Source: Hyparrhenia diplandra
Lineage: Eukaryota; Streptophyta; Magnoliopsida; Poales; Poaceae
NCBI GenBank assembly: GCA_015847255.1
Contig: JADLZK010001163.1
Coordinates: 124,001 to 188,000, forward strand
Direction: 5' to 3'
Length of the DNA: 64,000 nt
The notes beneath the pieces are model-generated. The model saw only the letters and a program-made list of their open reading frames with translations. It was not told where the DNA came from and ran no database searches. The position numbers were made by a program, and so were the translations under genes. Positions 10,301-21,119 of the stretch are shown here, piece after piece; within the stretch, counting starts at the first letter, position 1, and each line of letters begins with the position of its first letter.

Positions 10301-12286
10301 CCCAGTTTCTGTTAAAATGACAATTGCGGACCATCAAAATAAGTTGCAGACTATAAAAGTCATACTTTGGAGGTTTGAATGACTCTCCCACTTGACGCCA
10401 CAGCTTGCATGATGTCACCTGTTCAGTGTTGATGCAACTAGTTAGCAAGCATATGAGGCAAAATATCTCTCTTCCTCCCCCTCCCCTATACAGCAAAGTT
10501 AATCAACCAAAACCACTTTCCAAGAAACAGGGGGAAATAGTCACGACGACAAATCAACAGATATATTTTAGAATCACAAAAGAAATAAAAAAAATTAAAT
10601 GTCAAATTGGCGCAGGGAAAAATAATGTCATCAAATGGGTAGTGAATATCAACAGACTTAAATTTCATCACTAAAAGTTACTAGCAGTATAGCTATTTAC
10701 TCTGCAAATGGTGCTTTCTCAGATAGAAATACTCATGCTTATAATGGATAATTTTTGGTTCCTTGCTGAGGTCTTTACCATTGCTTTTATATTATATAGT
10801 GTCTCAGAGTCAGACAGGAGCACTAGCGTTTCATAGGCAGGCTACACAGTAGTCTGTTTGAACTTGAACATCGACTAGAAGATTTTAACATGGACACGAA
10901 ATGCTACAAACAAGGTGAATGTCTAAACATATTCCATGCCAAAGAAAGACAACAGCATCAATGTTTTTAATCGTCTAATCGACCCTAGTCGCCATGGCAC
11001 CAATTAGCCCGACTAATCATGACTAACCATAATTAATCAGGACTAATATTAACTAATCATAGTGCATAACAGATAACCGTGGAACCGATACCAACTAATC
11101 GTGATTAGTCGAACAACTTGATAGCCTTGAACAGTATGAACAAATAACAATTAATATGATGGTTTTGTACAACTCTAGAAGTGAAAAGGGAGAAATCAGA
11201 TAAACAATAGTGCTGACATGTTTTGTGCAAAGTGTAAAATTAAGACAATCTATTCTAATGGTCAATAAAACATATGTAAACAGAATTGGGCAAGGTAGTC
11301 AAAATTCTTAACTCGTCCTTGAGGTGGAAAGTTAGATGAGAATGATATGTTAAGTACCCACATAGAGAAAACAAAGGCACATAGGGTGAGAAACTCAGGA
11401 TTAAACTCTAGCAAGAGGCTCTTTGCAACAGACATGTTCCTGACATGTGTTCATTTTTAGCAGAAAAAAATACATTAATGACCGAACATGTGTGTTACAA
11501 ATAGAACTCATTTGTGTTTTCTTCAACAAACCAAAAAGGCATAATATTGAAGACAAGTACCTGATCATAGCCGCCTAATCCAGTAACTTGTCTCCACAAT
11601 CTATAAAGATACAATTACATAGTTCAGCATGGTCATAGGACAATTAGTAATTACAGGGAAAAAAAAATTTTTTTGGTTTGTGTGCTTACTTGAGGCAATT
11701 CAATCCTTCGCCATAAAACTTCGGGGCTTGAACTCCAACATTTTCTCCCTGTGGAAACGCTCGAGCTCCTTCATGAAGGCAGCCTGCTCCTCCTCAGTCC
11801 CCGAGTCATCACCACCAGTGGTGTAATCAAACATGAAGGAATTATTTGAGATCTTGGTCAATGCCAGATCCTCCTCAGCCGGCACCATCACAAGCTGGTT
11901 CACAGCAGGCTGATTCTGACCAACCAGGCCCTTATCATCACCGCCATCTCCAGCTCCAACTCCGCCCTCATCCGCCAAGCCACCCACCGTCACGGGCCCA
12001 TCCCCGTTCTCCAGTTTCGCAACCTCGGCAACCAAATCCGCCGTCGGGACACCATTCAGCTCCTCCCTGTCCTCCTCCTCCACGCCCTCTGCTTCGGGCT
12101 TCACTGAAGCCTTGACGGAATCAACGGCGGCGGCGGCCCCGTCTGCACCGCCCTCCTCCTCCCCGTGACGGGTTCCTCCTCCTCGTCCTCCGCCGCCGCG
12201 GCCTCGCTCATGGGGACATCGGCGGCCGGCTGTGCCTCGCCTTCCGCCTGCGGCGGCGGCTCCTCCACACCTTGCTCTTGCGGCAT
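7311..12286 (-). CDS. ARID and alpha-crystallin/HSP20-domain DNA-binding protein (12 exons, frame broken at three homopolymers)
   Basis: Exons in transcription order: 12286-11690, 11600-11561, 10418-10366, 10234-10189, 9833-9740, 8919-8797, 8714-8666, 8474-8402, 8143-8077, 7748-7698, 7590-7498, 7412-7311. All introns are GT-AG with matching phases. Restored length is about 462 residues: an acidic N-terminus; an ARID (from FHREKMLEFKP through LWRQVTGLGGYDQ and CKLWRQVGESFKPP to WTFRNFYEKALLEYE); a basic linker with AKRKRTPS; and a C-terminal HSP20-like domain (GPPADWVKINV, DCYEVYALVPGLL, NPWGVTPFKK). Plant proteins with this architecture are nuclear AT-rich DNA binders. As given, the frame is broken by one missing G (run 12161-12164), one missing C (run 11723-11726) and one extra A (run 9799-9802, minus strand). 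Without correction the product ends before the HSP20 domain. The ATG at 12286 is chosen because the acidic N-terminus follows it. Confidence 0.88.
9022..9644. mobile_element. Stowaway MITE in ARID intron 5, carrying a nested element
   Basis: The ends CTCTCTCCGTCCCGAAATAC and TATTTTGAGACGGAGGGAG are inverted repeats flanked by TA at 9020-9021 and 9645-9646. The element lies wholly within the intron between 8919 and 9740. Its centre is interrupted by a second fold-back element. Confidence 0.8.
9122..9535. mobile_element. Nested fold-back element inside the Stowaway MITE
   Basis: AGTAAAGTCCAC near the left and GTGGACTTTACT near the right are inverted repeats. Between them are diverged copies of a phrase around TTTAGGGACC on the right arm and GGTCCCTAAA on the left arm, so the whole element folds back. 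The family is not recognised; Mutator-like is possible, but no long target duplication was found. Confidence 0.6.
10965..11135. repeat. ACTAATC-rich repeat element in ARID intron 2
   Basis: A cluster of GACTAATC/ GATTAGTC motifs in both orientations. It resembles the segment at 36435-36560 in the same window. It is probably a hAT-type MITE remnant, but no end or duplication could be fixed. Confidence 0.4.
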
Positions 12287-12311
12287 CCTTGGTCCCGGCA
12301 GCGGCGAGAGC

Positions 12312-13169
12312 GAGAAAGACGTCGGACGCGGCGGAAAGAGCAAACCCTAGCCGGAGATGTGGAAACGACGAGAGGGAGGGAGCGGAGGGAGACAGGACAG
12401 GAGCAACAGTGAAAGAATGGTTTTGAACTGAAAGCGTGCTTCCGTGGGCTAGCGGGCTACTCCCATTTTTACCATTTGCGTGATTTTCCGGCCTCCAACT
12501 GTTTGATTGAGCCGTACAAAACTACCGACGAGCATCCAACGGTTAGAAAATCAGTCGTCCTCTAGTCTAGAGAAATAGTTAAGAGCTTTTTTTTTAATAG
12601 TGGAAGATAATAGATTTGTGAAATGTTGATATTTTTCTATAAAAATGTGAAGCATTCAAAGTTACTCTCTACCTTTCAATGTAGTATATGATATACTTGG
12701 ATTCAATAGTGCCAAAATTTAAAAAGGTTTACCATTTTCGCCGCATTCAAGGTGAGGATGAGAAAGACGTCGGACATGGTGTTAAGAGCAAATCCTAGCC
12801 GGAGCTGTGGAGATGGCGAGAGAGAGGGAGCGGAGAGAGAGAGGATGTTTTGAACTGAATGTTTCCTAGGGATAGCGGACTACTCTTATTTTTACCATTT
12901 ATGTGGTTTTCTAAGTTCCAACGGTTTGAGGATGTATGAAATTACCCAGTGACAGGCATCCTCAGAAAGCTAGTCATCCTCTACAGGAATAGCTAAGAGC
13001 ACTTTTGGATAATGGAAGCTAATAGATTTGTGAACTGTTGATATAATTTTTCTATAAAAAAACGAATTGTTTAAAGCTAATTTCTACCTTTCAACATAGT
13101 ATATGACATGCTAGGATTCAACAATATCAAATTTTTGAAAAGATTTACCATTTTCGTCGCATTCAAGGC
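12312..13169. repeat. Tandem duplication of the ARID promoter and 5'UTR (448-bp period)
   Basis: Unit 1 is 12312-12753 and unit 2 is 12760-13169. Both start GAGAAAGACGTCGGAC, then carry AGAGCAAA(C/T)CCTAGCCGGAG, a GA-rich stretch, TTTTGAACTGAA, and the same AT-rich tail ending TTTACCATTTTCG. Unit 1 abuts the ARID start codon and includes its leader; unit 2 lies upstream and has diverged considerably. The ARID gene therefore has a second, decayed copy of its promoter and leader. Confidence 0.8.
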
Positions 13170-13501
13170 TTTTCCAACCATGTGGTAAAAAAAAGGCTTT
13201 TAAACCATCACCGGTTTGCACCGTGTAAAAAAGTATCTAATAGCGAAGCCGGTGATCCAAAGGTTATAAAATCAAGCCTCCTCTACACCTGAGAAACATA
13301 TATCCTAGTTGTGTCCAACGTAGATTGCAGAGACTATGGTGAATCGTAGATAGGAGTTGTTTGGATATATGTGAACCGTGGAGTAGTTTAGATGGCAAAA
13401 AAGCTTGAGGTATCTTGTGGGATTTCCCAAATTGAGTTAGTGGATTCTAATAATAGCTAGACCTCAACCTATGTAGTTTGGATCAAAAGCTAGATTTCTA
13501 T

Positions 13502-13680
13502 GGGGTTGTTTGGTTTAGGGACTAAAGAAAAGTCTCTTTTAGTCCCTATCAAACCAAACAGAGAGTGACTTTTTTTGAGATTTTTTATCTATTAATCTCT
13601 AAAAGACTCTCTTGGAGGGACGTTTTTTTATTAGTCTATAAGATTAAAAAAAGTTTAGTCTCTAGGAACCAAACAACACC
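13502..13680. mobile_element. Tourist-like MITE with TAT duplication
   Basis: GGGGTTGTTTGGTT and AACCAAACAACACC are inverted repeats with one mismatch. TAT occurs directly on both sides (13499-13501, 13681-13683). The interior is rich in AGGGACTAAA-type motifs, related to the elements at 4983 and 34527. Confidence 0.65.
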
Positions 13681-13749
13681 TATAATTAGGAGGGATCTAA
13701 TTATGGCTTGTGCTTCTTTGGTTTCATCAAACTTTGTCACTTGTCATAT

Positions 13750-13840
13750 TTAGGCCCCCTTTGAAACGAAGGAAAAATATAGAAAATTTGAAGGATCTAA
13801 ATCCTATATGAAAAATTCCTATGAGGCCCTTTGAGACAAG
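13750..13840. repeat. MITE remnant
   Basis: GGCCCCCTTTGAAACGAAGG on the left and AATTCCTATGAGGCCCTTTG on the right resemble the termini of a common grass TIR-element family. It is short and incomplete. Confidence 0.4.
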
Positions 13841-14790
13841 CGAATGTTTCCCAACAGTTTCTTAGAAATTACTATGACTTGAACCATTGTGAAGAGCCGT
13901 TGTAAACATGAGCTCCAACCTCGTTGAAGCAGATGTGAAGGAAAAGCCGTCCCTGGAGTCGTAGAACAGCTACACAACCTTATAGAGTTACCGTGCACAC
14001 TTTCACTATTGCACCTATCAAATGACCAGTCCTGCAACAACACTGTTATATAACACAACATAATAGAAATATGTTGGTTTGTACAGAGGTGAATGGAGGA
14101 GGAAACGACATGAATGTAGGAGGAGATCACGCATGTGCATGGCAATTTCCTTCCTTTTTCTAGCTCGGGTGTTTTCCTTTTCTTTTTCACATGCGTTGGA
14201 TTGCCGGGTCCAGCTATCGCGCATGTAAGCGAGGTGATTACGAGCCCTGCTTTTTTTCTTGTTTCCTTTCCTGATATTATGGGCGTGATATAGCGCATGC
14301 AAATCGCATGTTGCATGGCAGGAGCGAGCGGGTTTGGTGTAGCAGCGGCAGGATGATGGTCCCCCGTTAGAATGTCGCACCAAAACGGTGTCTCCTCTTT
14401 GTTCTTTTTATGTTGTATAATAAGAGATAAAAAGACAAGACATACCACCTATACAACCTATGGTCAAGCTATTTAATATATTGATGTAGCCAATATTAAC
14501 GATAAATAAAATTGTGTATACCATTGTGGTGTCATAGAAAATAATAAAGCATAAATATGAGCAACACAATTACAATATTCACACAGTAAATTAGCATTCA
14601 GGCTAACAGGAGCACGGTCTATTTCACATTCAGGCAAACAGGAGCACGTTTCCATCTCGCATTCAGGCTATCATGCATTCGGCAGCACAAGCAGTCCACA
14701 ACTTTATACGTGGGTTCAGGCTAAACTAGCATCCAGGCTAACATCAGCACGTTTCCATCTCGCATTTAGGCTAAAAAGAAGAGTTTATAC
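13841..14790. other. Intergenic, no gene supported
   Basis: A minus-strand open frame of about 200 codons exists at 13819-14448, but it lacks any recognisable domain. The phrase CATTCAGGCTA recurs several times between 14594 and 14740, a short dispersed repeat. Confidence 0.4.
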
Positions 14791-14819
14791 GTGAGCTCGG
14801 CAACAAGTAAACTAGCATT

Positions 14820-15095
14820 CAGCAGCAGGCCAGGACCGCGCGCCATGTCCTCCCCGCGCACCCGCCTGGTCCTCCGACGCGACGGCCTCCCACTCCTGCT
14901 CGCGGCCTCCGCATGGCGGCCACGTCCGGCTCCGGCGCCAATCCCCTGCCCCGGCACTGCCTGCTGCCGTGGTGAGTTCCCCGTCCGTCCCTCCCCTCGG
15001 TGATGCTCCTCTGCGCTGCAGTCTGATTCGATCTTGCGGAGATGGCACTTGATTTGGTGGACGAAATCCTTGATTTGGTGGACGAAATCCATTCC
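14820..15095 (+). other. GC-rich exon-like fragment with a 22-bp tandem duplication
   Basis: A short open stretch with ATG at 14912 (AATSGSGANPLP) runs into a GTGAGT donor-like site at about 14971, which looks like the first exon of a captured or decayed gene. Further right, CTTGATTTGGTGGACGAAAT is repeated head to tail at 15049-15091. No downstream exon was identified. Confidence 0.3.
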
Positions 15096-15979
15096 CGCGC
15101 GCGGCGTGCGCACCCGCACTCAGGATCCCGCGGCTCGTCGATTACTCCTCCTACAGCACGACGATGGGGAGACGGCGTTTTCTTGTGACATGAGCCGCAC
15201 TCGTCGTCTCGCGAACAGACGAGGCATGGTCGTCTACACGAAAACAAGGGTCTTTTTGTGTAGGCAGGTGGGGGCTGATGGAAAATTTTCTTTTTGGTAG
15301 TTTTCTCTCTGTCTTGCATCCTTTGGTTTTTTTTCATCACATGGCAGGTGGGAGCTGCAGCTTTGTCTTGTCCAGATGGCTATTACCTATTGGCTACACG
15401 ATATCATACTTTGATTCTTCCGTGGCTATTACCTATTGTCATTCTATCTTCTTGTTTCTTTTTAGCAAAACTACTCCCTTCATTTTAATTTACACGGTAA
15501 AAACAAGTAAATAAAGGACTTGTTATGCAAATAAAGGATTTGTATATAATGTCTCCCAAATTATATTTAGTATCGGGCGGGTTGCACGACGGCAGTAGAG
15601 ATACACCATCTCATTAGGCAAATTGAACTCATGGTTTTCCAAGAATCACAAATAGTTCTTTTAGGGCTCACAATTACTTAGAGTTTTGCAAATTTATCTC
15701 GTGGTTTTTGCCTGGTGAAGCAACGGTTCGGACGTTCTATTTAGCTGGTTCCTAAGCACGTGAGCACAAGTGAAAGAAAAATGTACAATATTATTATCGA
15801 TTTGTGATATCTTCGTGAATGCATAAACCATTAGAATTTGTTGACCAACATATAAAAAATGTTTTATTTATTTTTATAATTTAATTGGATTAAATTACGT
15901 TCATCAGCGCCCGTGTCTATACTGAGTTCTACAAAAAATATATCTATAATCTCTAATAAATAAATTCTTTAATCAATAC

Positions 15980-16868
15980 TGACCAAACCAAGTTGGTTCA
16001 TCTGGCAAACACTTTTTGGTTGCTCTATTGGCACAATGCCCTTTACCTATCTTGGGCTCCCCCCTTGAAATTAATAGGTCTTCGGTGTCTGACTTTGCTC
16101 CTGTCATTCAAAGAATAGAGGCTAGAACCTTGGGCTTCAGTAAAATGTTGTCTTATTATGGAAAGCTCACCCTGGTTAATTCAGTGTTATCTGCAGTTCC
16201 AACCTTCTATATGTGCACCCTCCACTCCCCCTTGATTGAAATGATTGATAGGTACATAAAACACTATATTTGAGAAACACAAGTTCTTTTTTTTTTTTGG
16301 TTGCTTCTCAAGTGCAGGTTGAATACTCGAAGCCTTTTCAAAAAAAAAAAATATGTTCTTACCAAGTTACTCATGTGCTATCTGCAATGCTAACGGAGAA
16401 GAAACTATCTGGCATCTGTTCTTTGAATGCCCATTCAGTCAGGCTTGTTGGATTGTCCTTGGGATTGATTGGAATTTATCTCTGCCTCCCCTGGACATGT
16501 TGATTCAGGCTAGGTTAGACTTTCAAGCATCCTTCTTGAGAAGTAGTCATCACCGCTTATTGGTCCATTTGGAATATGAGGAACGACTTGATCTTCGACA
16601 ATATACCTTGCACTTATGCCAACTGGAGAAATCATTTTATGGAACAAATTGGCTTGATTTGTATCAAGGCCAAGCTAAACCTTGCGAGGACCCTTAAATT
16701 GTGGCCAGAGAATATCCCCTAATGTATTTCGTTTTTTCTTTGAGCTTGTGTAGCTCCAAAAACTCTTTTGCACCCCTTGTGCACCTGTAATTCTTCTTGT
16801 ACTCTTTTTATATCAATGAAAAAGATCAGGTGGGGGTCTTTCCCACTGAATCCTTCAAAAAAAAAATA
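15980..16868 (+). mobile_element. 5'-truncated, decayed L1-type LINE (RT end and zf-RVT) with poly-A tail
   Basis: Residues read GFSKMLSYYGKLTLVNSVLS and PTFYMCTLHSP at 16130-16235, the C-terminal part of a plant non-LTR reverse transcriptase. A zf-RVT-like stretch follows (ICNANGEETIWHLFFECPFS at about 16380-16440). Frames change between segments, so it is dead. The 3' end runs to an A-rich tail after GTCTTTCCCACTGAATCC at about 16850. The 3' UTR resembles that of the fragment at 38050-38290. Confidence 0.8.
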
Positions 16869-16969
16869 TTCATCAGAACAGAAGACATGTCAGAATTTGA
16901 TTTCAAATGGTGCATGTCGGTACTACAACTACAAGTTCCATTGTTCAAACGAAGAACGAATGATCTGTT

Positions 16970-17765
16970 TTGGACCAATGGGCCTACACAACTTAGTTTC
17001 ATGGGCCTACACACAAGTAGTTTCGGGCCTACTCCGGGCCAGGCGAAACGACCGCCCGGAGCTACTGCGTTTCACTTCCACCCCTCTGTTGTTTTACGCC
17101 GTGGGATTCTTCTCCGTCCACCCTCTTTTCGTGGCGGCGCGCCGCCGCCGCCGCCGGGCGTGTTAACCGCCGACCACGAGGCCCGTAGCGGCCCAAGAAG
17201 CACCCGACGCCCCGTCCTTCTTCTTCCTCGCGGCGGCGCCCCGCCGCCACCGCCTCCGCCCCCCGCCGCCGGCGCCCTAGGGCTTCGCCGGAGTCCGCCT
17301 CCTCCCCTCCCCTCTTTGCTTCACAAATCGAAACCCTAACCCGCTCCGGCGGCGGCGGCGGCCTTCTTCTCCACCTCCGGCGGCGGGTTGTCTTCTCCGG
17401 CTCCGGCGGCCTCCCGCTCCCCGCCGCCCGACCCGTACCCGGCCGGATGGGTCTCTCCCTAGCCCGGGCTCGGCGGCGCCCCCGCCGCCGAAGCTCACCG
17501 CCGGCCGAAGCCGCTGCCGCCCGCCCGTGTCGGCGGCCGCGGCGGCCCGGCCGGCACTTCTATGGCCGGGGAGGAATGGAAGGGGAGGGAGGTTGCCGGA
17601 GGCGGGGAGCCCTCAACGCTAAAGCGGCGGCGACGGCCGAACCCTAAAGACGGCGGCGGCGAGGTGGGCGAGATGCGGCGTCGGGCGGGCTTGGGGGCGG
17701 GCTTCTAGCGGGCCATGGGCCAAGCAGGCCTTGGGCCGGGTGGTCGGCGGGATGTTACATTCCCG
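16970..17765. other. GC-rich island, no recognisable gene
   Basis: Very GC-rich with CGG/CCG runs and plant leader-like AAACCCTAA motifs on the plus strand (about 17331). Open frames are long only because of composition. It could be a captured promoter and first exon, or a promoter island upstream of the MORC gene. I could not tie it to an exon. Confidence 0.3.
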
Positions 17766-18023
17766 GCCGCCGCCACCCTACGCCAGGAGCCAGAGTCCGT
17801 CCGGTCCTTCCCCGCGACGAGAACGTCGAGAAGCCACCGGGTATGCCGTATTCCCATCCTGCTTTGCGACCAGTCATTTAATTCAAAAAAAAAAAAACCA
17901 CGCCAGTCACGGCGACCGATCGTGATTACTCACATTTACCACACACAAGCCCGAAGTCGAATAGAGTGGTAGGCTCCCGTGGATAACGACCGACCCCGAG
18001 GGCAAATCCGTCACCCCTGCACG

Positions 18024-18186
18024 GTATATATCACCGGGGCCAGCCAGCCTGTCAGTAGCCGCAGCAACCGTCTTCCGGCTTCGGCGCCACCTCCGCAGCG
18101 CCGAGGCGGCCTCCATCTCCGGAAGCACCCAACTCGCCTGCGCCTCCTGTAAACCTCCGCTCGCGCTTGCTCCGCCTTCGCCGCCG
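18024..18186 (+). promoter_or_regulatory. Probable MORC promoter TATA box and non-coding leader exon
   Basis: TATATATC at 18024-18031 is followed by a C-rich leader and a donor GCCG|GTAATG at 18186/18187. The next plus-strand coding exon starts at 21120 with acceptors nearby (CAG before 20983 and before 21106). The link to MORC is inferred from position and orientation. Confidence 0.45.
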
Positions 18187-18189
18187 GTA

Positions 18190-21105
18190 ATGCTCCAAAA
18201 CCTAACCCCGATCCTGCTTTCCCAGTCTCGTTTCAGTCTCTACTCTGAAGCCCGCGCTGTTGATTTCGGGGGTTTCTCTTTTGCGGCCTCGGGGGCTCCG
18301 TCGCCGGGCGGCCGGGGGTGACTTCCGGCGGCGCGCTCTTCGTCTGCGATGTCCTGATTGCGGTGCCTGCTCTGCTCGTTGTTCTGTTTGGGGTTGGTTG
18401 GGGTTTGTTGGCCTAGTGGTTCGTGGTGGTGGGGGTTTTTTGGGTGGGGGTTTTCCGTTGGCAGACCGTTGGTCAGGTTGCAAACGGCGCGGCGGCGGGC
18501 ACAGCCCGTCCCGCGTCCGCGAGCGCCCCGTGGAGTGGGCCTCTGCTCGGTTCGATTTGTCTCTTTAGTCGACGGGATGTTCGGGGATCGGATTGCGGGG
18601 ATGTGTTGCGGCGCTGTAGAATCGTGGGTTGCTTCGGGATTGTTTTGGTGGTTCAGGAAGTTCGCTTGGGAACATAGGGTTTGGTTGTGGATGCCAGACT
18701 CCACGCTCACGGAGGTGCTACATGGCGCTCTAGGCCCCCTTGCAGCATTTGCCTTTGCTGCTTGCTGATGCGTGCTCTAGAGGTGTCTTTTCGGTCCATG
18801 GCCTGAGTCTAATCTAATCACTGAATGACATTTTGGCTGCGATTTGATTTATAAACTCTGCATCAGTCCAGTGTGTTGAAACTAGCAGTGCTAACAAAAA
18901 TTGCTACTATCTAAAGATTCAGTTGATGCCAATGTAAACTGCAATGATTCAGTTAGCAATTTCAGTGAGCTTTCAGTTTAGAGTACATGTGTAGCACCAA
19001 ATTTTCATACTAAACTGCAAGATGAAGTTGTGGCAACAAGTGTAGGATTTATCCTAGCCTAGTACATTAGTACCCATCCACTGCTTGTTTTCTGTTCTCC
19101 ATACCAATTGACAAAACGTCCTCAACTTACTGAACTGTAGAGGTATCTTCAGTTTTTGCCAAGATCATGCATGTACTCGCGCACAAAGTAGAGAATCTGA
19201 TTGGTACTATATAACTGTAACTGTTGAGGAAAGCATTTTGCAAGGAAAAATTTTAGAGACGGGCTGGGAACGTAAATTAGGAAAGTTAAATCTAATTGAA
19301 TTTGGTTTCTTATATCAGGCGAACATAACTTTTGATCATCATTGGGATCATGTCTAGCTTACACTGTATGGGGAGAAAACAAGTTAAAATCGGTAGTGGG
19401 GTGCTGAATGTTCTGATGCTCTAATGTTATATATAGTACTATAGTTGGTAGTGGGCATTGGACGGCACTACTCTGCTCAGGACATGTTCTTGATCCTTTG
19501 ATGCATGTCTCAGCTGTTTTATTGATGTAAGTGGATTTGGGTACCCAACACCAACTGACCAACAGTAGCTCGATCTACTCACTCCCTTTTAGATCATTTT
19601 CTTCAGTTTTCTTGCTTTGAGATTAAATCCAGTTTAGTTCATTTCCATGAGTTTCAGTTTCAGGTCAGCCCAATAGCCTAGTACATAAGTACCCATCCAC
19701 TGCTTGTTTTCTGTTCTCCATACCAATTGACAAAGCTTGAGGCAAGAATGTAGGAAACTAACCTTCGTACTAGGAGTGGCAGAGATCTTTGCTGCTTCAA
19801 GGGCATCGTCGTCTCCAGCACCGCCAGGAGGAGGCACGAACCGTGACGCCGACGATAGGGTTAAGGTCATGGGATCAGGGCTGTAGGAAGCTGCCCGTGG
19901 AAGTTGTGGCGGCAGTGGCGCAGTCTCCCGTGGCAGCAGCGGTGGCCGAGGATGAACCGCCTGTAGAGATTGCGATGGGGGTGGCGGCATCGCTCGTGGC
20001 GGCGGCGCCGCGGGCGCCGTCGCCTGCTGCATCGCTCGTGGCGGCGGGTCGTTTGCTGGTTGCGGGTTGGGCGGCGCCGTTGGGCTTCATCGTCCGCTGG
20101 ATGTACCCGTTTTGGATATGTGGGCCATTGTGTGGGTAGGTGTGCACCAGCGGCTGTCTAGCCCAACGGTGTTGGTGCTTTCCCCTCGGCGTCACAGTGC
20201 GTTGCTTGTGTAATGTTGGGTGCGTGTGTAATCGGTGATCATTTCCTCTCGTAACTAATTTGTTTTAGTGGCTGCGAAAATATGCGATTCAAGTTTCGAA
20301 AATGGTTGCAGTTCTCGTGAGGGGACTCCGGCCGTAAGAGTTTGATGTCTTAATTTCTCTGTGTTTACGTGGTTTAGATTGGTGCTCGCGGATGCGTTTA
20401 TTTTCAGTTGAATAATCTGTATTTGCTGGGATCGCAGATTCGAGTGGAATTAAATAAGCGGTCAGTATTTCCTTCCTTGGTCGTGATTTCGAGCGCTTGT
20501 TGTTTGGTGCTGATCTTGATGCGTTATTGGTGGAATTGGTGCATTGTTGAAGGTGTATTAGGGGCTCATTTGGTGGTTCACGGCCTTTTGGCCTTGTTTG
20601 TGACCTTGGATTTTGTATTGGGTCGGGGCTGTACTTAGTACTCTTGATATATGTTCCGTTTTGATCTTAGTTTGAAGCATTTGCCTGGACACGAAATTTG
20701 GCACTTAACTGTAAATCATATGATCTCCTGGCATTTGTATTATTTTTTTTTGGGTGCAATTTCTGCGATAGAACTTCTATGGCTCCATGGGTTATGAAAA
20801 GGAAAAATCATTTTGTAGCCTGTTGACTTAATCTAGTAGGAAGAGTAATTACGCTATATATCCTAATAATAGCTGTGGACCTCTTTATGTTTTACATGCT
20901 TCTTATCTAGGAATGCATTATATTTTTGCTTCATTTTCGTCTTCCAACTTTGGATAGTTAATTGACTTTCAGTGCAATTCGCAGGTTTGATTTCAGTTTA
21001 GTTTAGATGGAGCTTTATTGCCTCATTTTTTTTTTCATTGGAGGTGCATTACCTTATCTTCGGATATAATCAATTGTCATTCCAATGCTCATTCTGTTCT
21101 AGCAG
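18190..21105 (+). other. Probable long leader intron of the MORC gene with 61-bp direct repeats
   Basis: No plus-strand coding exon is seen. TAGCCTAGTACAT...ACAAA occurs at 19055-19115 and again, nearly identical, at 19674-19734. A GC-rich block at 19785-20130 has an exon-like minus-strand frame (contains RFVPPPGGAGDDDALEAAK) and may be a captured gene fragment. Confidence 0.4.
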
Positions 21106-21119
21106 GTGAAGTAAAAAAC

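Noticed and set aside
13819..14448. 209-codon minus-strand open frame
   Set aside because: No domain, no splice or promoter support, and unlikely residue composition.
15560..15600. GGGCGGGTTGCACGACGGC considered as a Helitron 3' hairpin
   Set aside because: The stem does not pair well and there is no CTRR end at the right distance.
16797..17339. 180-codon plus-strand open frame
   Set aside because: It starts in the LINE 3' end and poly-A tail and runs into GC-rich Pro codons.
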